A stretch of 64,000 nt of DNA from JAYPUA01 sp038133845. Lineage in GTDB: Bacteria > SAR324 > NAC60-12. A program made the translations under genes and the position numbers. The stretch spans positions 42,986 through 106,985 of the forward strand of contig JAYPUA010000007.1 in the NCBI GenBank assembly GCA_038133845.1. Direction: 5' to 3'. Of this stretch, positions 58,880 through 64,000 are shown piece after piece (the first letter of the stretch is position 1; every line of letters begins with the position of its first letter). The notes under the pieces were generated by a model. It saw nothing but the letters and a program-made list of their open reading frames with translations. It was not told the DNA's origin and made no database searches.

Positions 58880-60199
58880 TCAGGCGGCCAGATCCCGCTC
58901 ATGGTCGAACAGGTGCAGCTGATGGAAGAACCCGTGCATGCTGAATGGCTGGTTGGCTTCGTCTCGGTGAGGCGGGAAGATGATCGCCGAGGCTCCAGCA
59001 GCCACCAGGCAGGAGGCCCCACAGATCAGGAAGGCCAGGCCGAAGTTGTTCAAGTCGCCCAAGAGGCCTCCGACAATCGGGAAGACGACTCCGCCCAGGC
59101 CGTAGGAGAGGAAGACGTAGGGGTAGTTGCGTCCCACGTTCTCGTTGCCAAACTCATCTGCGGTAAGCGCCGGGAACAGGGCGAAGTTTCCGCCAAAGTT
59201 GAAGCCGATCAAGGTGGCACCTAGGTAGAGCAACCCCTCGCTTCCGGCCATCTGGGTGAACAGCAGGAACACCAGCCCCTGGCTTCCGGTCATCAGGATC
59301 ACGGAGTACTTCCGTCCGAGCCGGTCGCTCAGAACACCCCAGAGGATGCGTCCGAGTCCATTGGACAGACTGAAGAACACGGCCATTGCAGTTCCGGCAA
59401 TGGCGCTGGATTCCGCAAGGCTGTATCCGGACTCCTGCAGGGCCTCCATGGGATAGAGCTTCATCAGCCCGACAGCCATCAGCCCGGCTCCGGCGCTGAT
59501 CGAGAAGATGAGAAAGATCAGGTAGAACTGTGGGGTGTGGAGCATCTCTCGGGTCTTGAAGTTGTCCACTCCGCTTCCGGCCGAGTGTTCCGGAAGCTCG
59601 TAGCCTTCCGGTCTCCAGCCTTTCGGAGGCATCTTCATCCAGGTGCTCCCGAGCAGAATCAGTCCGGCAAAGAGCACTCCGTAGAGCATGAACGTGCCGC
59701 CCAACCCCAAGGTCTCCAGCAGATTTCCCCAGTTTCCGGCCAGTTTGACCCAAGCCATCGCGCCAAACCCGAACCCAGCAACAGCCAGTCCGGTGATCAG
59801 CCCTTTGCGGTCAGGAAACCAGTTCATGCCCACCGCGATCGGGACTACATAACCGAGCCCGATGCCGATCCCTCCGATCCCTCCGACTCCAAGGCAGACG
59901 ACCCAAAAGTTTGTTGGCCCCAGTAACCCGGTCAACAGATAGCCTGCTCCGAGGACTACACCTCCGGTGCGGGCCAGCTTCTGGGGGCCCCAAGACTTCA
60001 GCCTCCGTCCGGCAAAGACCATCGAAACAGCAAAGACCAAGAGGCCGATGGCAAAGACAAGCTGCGTCTCCAGCTTGTTCCACCCAGCCTCCCGGAGGGT
60101 CGGCGTGTACACGGACCAGGCATAAATCGCTCCCAGGCACAGCTGAATCAGAGTTGCGCCAAAGACGACCAACCATCGGTTCTGTTGTTGCTTTTTCAT
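58880..60199 (-). CDS. MFS transporter, oxalate/formate antiporter (OFA) type
   Basis: A 439-residue inner-membrane carrier with 12 predicted spans. FGATLIQLCLGAIYAWSVYTP in the first span and NWFPDRKGLITGLAVAGFGFG in the fifth are typical of the OFA branch, and GRILWGVLSDRLGRK is the MFS loop motif of the second half. Substrates of the branch include oxalate, formate and other carboxylates, and often are unknown. ATG 60199 was preferred to an upstream start because MKKQQQNRW leads straight into the first span. It is preceded by a promoter-like site with an inverted repeat. Confidence 0.85.
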   Translation of the reverse strand: MKKQQQNRWLVVFGATLIQLCLGAIYAWSVYTPTLREAGWNKLETQLVFAIGLLVFAVSMVFAGRRLKSWGPQKLARTGGVVLGAGYLLTGLLGPTNFWVVCLGVGGIGGIGIGLGYVVPIAVGMNWFPDRKGLITGLAVAGFGFGAMAWVKLAGNWGNLLETLGLGGTFMLYGVLFAGLILLGSTWMKMPPKGWRPEGYELPEHSAGSGVDNFKTREMLHTPQFYLIFLIFSISAGAGLMAVGLMKLYPMEALQESGYSLAESSAIAGTAMAVFFSLSNGLGRILWGVLSDRLGRKYSVILMTGSQGLVFLLFTQMAGSEGLLYLGATLIGFNFGGNFALFPALTADEFGNENVGRNYPYVFLSYGLGGVVFPIVGGLLGDLNNFGLAFLICGASCLVAAGASAIIFPPHRDEANQPFSMHGFFHQLHLFDHERDLAA

Positions 60200-60278
60200 C
60201 GTCGGGCTCGCAAAAGGGTTGTGGCGGGCATCGAGACCTGCGGTGCAAGGCAATGTGCTCTGTTCACGAGGTTCACCA

Positions 60279-60307
60279 TGGATAAATCATGAGCCAATGA
60301 TTCACAA
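60279..60307 (-). promoter_or_regulatory. Promoter with inverted repeat in its spacer, upstream of the OFA transporter
   Basis: On the minus strand TTGTGA, 17 bases, TATCCA, about 80 bases before the transporter start. The spacer is filled by AATCAT-TGGCTC-ATGATT, a perfect 6-bp inverted repeat (60285-60302) that a regulator could bind between the boxes. A second repeat, TTAAC-CAACA-GTTAA, is at 60309-60323. The 223-base gap is AT-rich compared with its surroundings. Confidence 0.45.
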
Positions 60308-60422
60308 TTTAACCAACAGTTAACAACTTTGTACCTTCTCAATAGGGTGCTGTCTGTTCGCAAAATTGCGGAGCCTCTGCTGGCGGAGCTGAGATGGGGG
60401 AAGAGAGGTTTGAGGAGGTTTC

Positions 60423-61085
60423 TCAGTCGTTGTCGCTGCCTGATGCCCCAGCTCGGGAGCGAGATTGGCTGGAGGGCGGAACTGTGGTACGGAGCGCCAG
60501 CTGCTCAAGACGATGCTGGGCCGAGGAGGAGAGTGGGGCAAAGTAGTCTGTAAGAGGGGGGAGCTTTGCCGAGGGGAAGTCCGGAGCCTCGGTAAGAGTG
60601 ATCGTTGTCGTGGAGTGGAGCGTGTTGAGGGAAAGCTCAGCTGGAAGTGACTGCGGAGCTCCATCCGTCCGGAACACGATAGTCATTTCAGGAGCATGCA
60701 GGAGCAGGGGCTGAGCGAGCTGATGTGCGGCCTGGGCAACGAAGGGGAGCAGGAGTCCGGGAACAGCGACCTCCTCAAGGTGTAGTGGCGTATTTGCGAG
60801 ACCGGAAGGCAGCTCGGCAAAATCCATCAGCGCCATTCCAGCTCGGAGTGGACAGAGTTGGCCCGGTGTTCTCCAGCAAAAGGGCTGTGGCGTTGGAGCG
60901 CACAGCTCCGGAGACTCGATCGCGGCCAGGAGCAAGTCTGCCCCCGGGAGGCCTTCCCGGCTCAGCCACATCACCGCCCAGCCTGCTTCTTCCGCCTCTC
61001 CCCAGCTGAACCCGGCACCTCGGGTGGCCTTGGTCGCCAGAGCCTGAATCTCCGAGAGGGCAAAAAGGAGCGAGGGTTCGGGCAT
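60423..61085 (-). CDS. DUF3726-family protein
   Basis: The 220 residues begin MPEPSLLFALSEIQALATKA and continue with TRGAGFSWGEAEEAGWAVMWL and an Asp-Leu-rich stretch, the features of the DUF3726 family (E-x-x-A-L-x-x-K-A-x-R-G-A-G-x-x-W-G-x-A-E-E-A-G). No enzyme motif is evident. The C-terminal 30 residues are Ser/Arg-rich. It is the last gene of the leftward operon, 39 bases after the 558-residue gene. Function unknown; by position it serves the same pathway as the dipeptidase-like protein. Confidence 0.65.
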   Translation of the reverse strand: MPEPSLLFALSEIQALATKATRGAGFSWGEAEEAGWAVMWLSREGLPGADLLLAAIESPELCAPTPQPFCWRTPGQLCPLRAGMALMDFAELPSGLANTPLHLEEVAVPGLLLPFVAQAAHQLAQPLLLHAPEMTIVFRTDGAPQSLPAELSLNTLHSTTTITLTEAPDFPSAKLPPLTDYFAPLSSSAQHRLEQLALRTTVPPSSQSRSRAGASGSDND

Positions 61086-61124
61086 CGTCCGTGTTTTGGA
61101 AGCCGAAGAGAGGAGTCCGGGGGT

Positions 61125-62801
61125 TCAGCGAACGTCGCGGTTGAACTCTTCCGGGTAGGGCGCATTCTGAAACAGGCTGATCCGCACCCAGCGGTCGGAT
61201 CGAGGATCGAACCGGGTGGCTCCGAAGAAGGCCAGCTTGCAGCGGAGCAAATCGACCGGATAAAGCTCGGCCCCGATCAGGTTGTCCTGGATCTCTGCAT
61301 AAGGGTATCGGGCGCTCAGCTGAACCCGTCGGGCAATCGAGCGCAGGTGCGGATGAGCCAGGAGGACCGACGCGATCGGTTGATCTTCAGGCCAGCGCTG
61401 CAGCTCCTGATCCAACTCCCGAGCCTGGCGTCCAATGTCCAGAGGCTGCTCCCGCTCGGATCCGGACTCCTCGAAGCGCTCCCCGAGGCGAGGCTCCAGT
61501 TTCTCCTCCGAGACATACCAGAACCGGGCGCTGTTCTCACGCGCCGAGTAGTCCAGCTTCAAGGCTGCGGCGTAATTTTCCCGGAGCAAGGCCTGAATCC
61601 GACCCACGGGCATGCTGCCTCTCAGGGAAAACTCCCGCTCTTCATCGGCCTCCATCTGTGACCCCAAGGGATCAATCAACGCGCCGTGAGGTTCCAGCAA
61701 CAGAGCCAGCAGGGCCTCTTGCCCCTCTTCGGTGAGGTGCCGCTCTCCCCAACGCCAGAGGGTCTCCCACGGGTAAGGTCCCTGGGAGCTCCACTCTTGC
61801 TCGACGAACTGCTCCAGCTTTTTCAGGTCGGCCCTCAACTCCTGCAGTCTGGTTTGCTGCACGGGGTGCTCGCTGCTCCACTGGTGCGCATTCTCCTGAG
61901 CCTCGGCGAGGGTCTGCAGGAACACCTCTCGGGTCTCCGGAGTCGCACATTCTTGATCGCGGACTAGAAAGAGCGCTTCCTCCCGGGCCTGCATCCAGTG
62001 GTGAATCAACACGGGATGGCGGACCAGGAAGGGGGCCATCCCGAGCCCTGTGGAATTTCCAACACCAAGTAGGCGGCGCAGGTCCGGGGCAAGCCGGGTG
62101 GCCTGTGTTCCCCCCTGAGCCAGGGCCAGGTGCTCAACGAGATCCACGGAGAAGGCCCGGGTGAGCCACACCGAGAGCATCTCGGCCTGAAACGGAGCCC
62201 GAAGCTCCGGGCGCTCCCGGATGCGACCGCGATCTGCGGCCCCGAACTTTCCGTTCCCATAGACTGCGGTGGTGCGCATCAGGTATCCGGTCGCCTCCAG
62301 CTGGCTTCGGTCTGGCTGGCGTCCTGCCGCGAGTGCCTGTACCACGTGGTCAAAAAGCCGGACAGAGCGGTTGGCGCGGCTCAGAGACAGCTCCGAGGCA
62401 GAGAGCCTCCCAGCCTCCTGAAGCGGCACTTGCTGGGCCAGCCGATGAAGGTCTTCAGGCGCTGGCGTGCCGTCAAACAGAGTGAAGGTCGCATCCCAGG
62501 CTGTGGCAATCACCCGGTCGGAGCGCATTTCATCCGGGAGGTCGTGAGCGAAGGCGACCAGGCTGTAGCAGCGCTTGGGACCAGACATCCGGTAGACCGC
62601 CTGCCCGACTCCGTTGGCATCGATGTCCCAAACCGGTCGGTCAAAATGCCACTGTTCCTGCTGAAGACGCCGGAGGAGTTGCCGTAGGAAGGAGAGCCGA
62701 GTTGGGTGGCTGCATCCCATGCGAGCAAGCTGCATCACCTCGGACGGCGGGCGACGAGCAGGCCGGAGGTGTGCTGTACGAGTTGTCGCAGCCTCGTTCA
62801 C
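61125..62801 (-). CDS. Conserved protein of unknown function, middle gene of the dipeptidase/DUF3726 operon
   Basis: The GTG at 62801 overlaps the stop of the dipeptidase-like gene (GTGA) and follows GGAG, so I take it as the start: 558 residues. Longer frames would overlap the dipeptidase gene by 150 bases. No signal, membrane segment or known enzyme motif. Distinct conserved-looking blocks are RMSGPKRCYSLVAFAHDLPD, YLMRTTAVYGNGKFGAADR, LRAPFQAEMLSVWLTRAFS and LGVGNSTGLGMAPFLVRHP. The Gly/Asn-rich last two look like active-site or ligand loops. I cannot name the family. Confidence 0.6.
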   Translation of the reverse strand: MNEAATTRTAHLRPARRPPSEVMQLARMGCSHPTRLSFLRQLLRRLQQEQWHFDRPVWDIDANGVGQAVYRMSGPKRCYSLVAFAHDLPDEMRSDRVIATAWDATFTLFDGTPAPEDLHRLAQQVPLQEAGRLSASELSLSRANRSVRLFDHVVQALAAGRQPDRSQLEATGYLMRTTAVYGNGKFGAADRGRIRERPELRAPFQAEMLSVWLTRAFSVDLVEHLALAQGGTQATRLAPDLRRLLGVGNSTGLGMAPFLVRHPVLIHHWMQAREEALFLVRDQECATPETREVFLQTLAEAQENAHQWSSEHPVQQTRLQELRADLKKLEQFVEQEWSSQGPYPWETLWRWGERHLTEEGQEALLALLLEPHGALIDPLGSQMEADEEREFSLRGSMPVGRIQALLRENYAAALKLDYSARENSARFWYVSEEKLEPRLGERFEESGSEREQPLDIGRQARELDQELQRWPEDQPIASVLLAHPHLRSIARRVQLSARYPYAEIQDNLIGAELYPVDLLRCKLAFFGATRFDPRSDRWVRISLFQNAPYPEEFNRDVR

Positions 62802-63796
62802 GATTGCTCCGGCCCCGAATTGGACGGCCCAAAGCTTTCTGTAAAGAAGCGGGCCCAGTTTCCTCCCAGGATTCCGGAGGCTTCGTCCCTCGAAAACCCC
62901 ACAGCGCTCAAGCCTGCAGCAAGAGACCCGAACGCCCGGCTGTCCGGATACCACTCGGGCATGGGCGGAAAGCCTGGCAGAGCGGCGCTGCCTTCACCAT
63001 AGTCCCGGGACTTGGTCCACCGCCCGTTGCGCATCCACTCCACAACCGAGTCGGGCTGATCCTGGCAGAGGTCGGACCCGATGCCCAGGTGCTCCACGCC
63101 CATCAGCTCTGCGGCTCGAGCGATCATCTCACAAAAAGAGGCTGGGGTGCACTGGCTCCCTCCCTTCAGGTGATGCGGGTAGAGAGAGAATCCCAGCATG
63201 CCCCCGGACTCCGCCAGGGCCCGAAGCACAGCCTCGGACTTGTTCCGGAGAGCAGGATGCCAGAAGGCCGGGTTGGCATGAGTGATTGCGATGGGGCGCG
63301 TGGAATGCTCAATCGCCTCAAGGGTCGAGCGCTCTGCCGAATGGCTCATGTCCACGACCATTCCAACCCGGTTCATTTCGCAAACCACCTCCCGCCCCAT
63401 GCGGGTCAGGCCGGAGTCTTTCGCTTCGTAGCATCCGGAGGCCAGCAGAGACTGGTTGTTGTAGGTCAACTGCATGAACCGCAACCCTAGCCGGTGCAGC
63501 ACTTCGACCAGCCCAATATCGTCCTCCATGCAGCTCGGATTTTGAGATCCGAAGAAGATCGCAGTGCGCTGAGTGTCACGAGCCTTCTGGAGGTCACGGG
63601 CCTCAAACCCCTGAAAGATCAACTCCGGGAAGCGCTCAAACCAGCGGTTCCAGGACTCGATGACCGCCACGGTCTCCCGGAAGTTCTCGTGATAGGTGAT
63701 GGTGACGTGAACTCCGTCCAGACCACCTTCTCGCATCTGTCGGAAAATCTTTTCCGACCAGTGGGCATACTGCAGAGCGTCAATGCGGAAGTCCAT
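62798..63796 (-). CDS. Membrane dipeptidase (peptidase M19) family protein with altered metal ligands
   Basis: The 332 residues have the M19 barrel: HVTITYHENFRETV, LRFMQLTYNNQS, the late ligands H152 in DMSHSA and H173 in ITHANP, GMLGFSLYPHHL and LGIGSDLCQ. Two early ligands of the family differ: the N-terminal H-x-D is R4-I-D6, and the bridging Glu of G-x-E-G is Q85 in GSQN. Classical M19 enzymes are zinc dipeptidases; this one may use one metal or a different reaction. No signal peptide, so cytosolic. It heads the three-gene operon. No clear promoter or ribosome site was found upstream. Confidence 0.75.
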   Translation of the reverse strand: MDFRIDALQYAHWSEKIFRQMREGGLDGVHVTITYHENFRETVAVIESWNRWFERFPELIFQGFEARDLQKARDTQRTAIFFGSQNPSCMEDDIGLVEVLHRLGLRFMQLTYNNQSLLASGCYEAKDSGLTRMGREVVCEMNRVGMVVDMSHSAERSTLEAIEHSTRPIAITHANPAFWHPALRNKSEAVLRALAESGGMLGFSLYPHHLKGGSQCTPASFCEMIARAAELMGVEHLGIGSDLCQDQPDSVVEWMRNGRWTKSRDYGEGSAALPGFPPMPEWYPDSRAFGSLAAGLSAVGFSRDEASGILGGNWARFFTESFGPSNSGPEQS

Positions 63797-64000
63797 GGAG
63801 AGGCAAGCTGGGCAGATGGGGTGAGTAGGCTTAGCGTGGGCAACGCGCGTTGAATTCAGGGCTCAGCCTAAACGGGCTGGTCCGGAAACCTCAAGCCAAC
63901 CAGAAGTTCGGATTTTTCCTGATAGTGCTTATGGAGTCGAAGGGTTAACCCGCTGGGGGCTTCCAGGCTACTTGGGTTTAAGCGTGGAACCGGAGTCCTC
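63797..64000. other. Right-edge intergenic region
   Basis: 204 bases with no gene found on either strand. It holds a perfect 10-base palindrome, GGGTTAACCC (63942-63951), and one TCCGGA. It should contain the promoter of the dipeptidase operon, but I could not pick a convincing pair of boxes. No tRNA fold was recognised. Confidence 0.4.

Noticed and set aside
63797..64000. Possible tRNA or other RNA gene at the right edge
   Set aside because: GGGTTAACCC and nearby bases hint at a T-arm, but no acceptor or anticodon stem can be folded around them.
1..64000. Mobile elements, prophage, CRISPR or defence island
   Set aside because: No transposase, integrase, terminal repeats, spacer arrays or defence genes were seen; gene order and composition look uniform and chromosomal.

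Overview
The window is a gene-dense stretch of chromosome from a Gram-negative, respiring bacterium, about 60% GC by eye. It carries an outer-membrane type secreted protein, several lipoproteins, MurF, ApaG, a CcmH-type cytochrome c maturation factor, NuoN, a proton-translocating transhydrogenase and a type IV pilin. OxyR, RibBA, the PrkA/YeaH/SpoVR stress module and a CIRCE heat-shock operator fit a proteobacterial or delta-like lineage; a finer placement would be a guess. I saw no rRNA, tRNA, insertion sequence, prophage or CRISPR array, and no gap longer than about 230 bases lacks a gene.

Layout. 1-5360: the end of a GCS2-type ligase overlapping a long GlnD-like nucleotidyltransferase/HD protein, then DAHP synthase. 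5489-9167: a surface cluster (secreted beta-rich protein, FecR-domain protein, two-repeat lipoprotein). 9204-11752: a NifS/IscS-type cysteine desulfurase with two small envelope proteins, and a divergent VWA protein. 11857-17706: ManC, then leftward genes for a guanine-deaminase-like enzyme, XdhC, an enol-lactonase-like hydrolase, a periplasmic dienelactone hydrolase and Mrp. 17744-21846: murF and clpB, the latter behind a perfect CIRCE. 21872-25257: a membrane protein, a fructosamine-kinase-like protein and three hotdog-fold enzymes. 25398-28395: pntAB. 28411-33851: a malate/lactate-type dehydrogenase, GcdH, CcmH, a protein made of two degenerate catalytic folds, and a polyprenyl glycosylphosphotransferase.

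33886-39398: a flavin disulfide reductase divergent from oxyR, apaG, and obgE between two unknown coupled genes. 39391-45421: a leftward stress operon (secreted protein, YeaH, SpoVR, long PrkA). 45629-48467: ribBA and an isolated nuoN. 48530-51497: pilin, lipoprotein and a FlgT-N-like secreted protein. 51542-56743: mtaB, metY with a coupled hydrolase, a helical-repeat protein and a small membrane protein. 56972-60199: acyl-CoA synthetase and an OFA-type transporter. 60423-63796: a tightly packed leftward operon of an atypical M19 dipeptidase, a 558-residue unknown and a DUF3726 protein.

Themes. Acyl-CoA metabolism recurs (dehydratases, thioesterase, GcdH, acyl-CoA synthetase), as do redox and stress control (OxyR with a flavoprotein, the PrkA module, ClpB, transhydrogenase) and envelope building. 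Most neighbours are housekeeping genes in short operons. The least explained parts are the 60.4-63.8 kb operon, the degenerate two-fold protein at 31.4-32.4 kb, the FecR cluster, and a hexamer, TCCGGA, that is repeated far more often than composition predicts in both genes and gaps.
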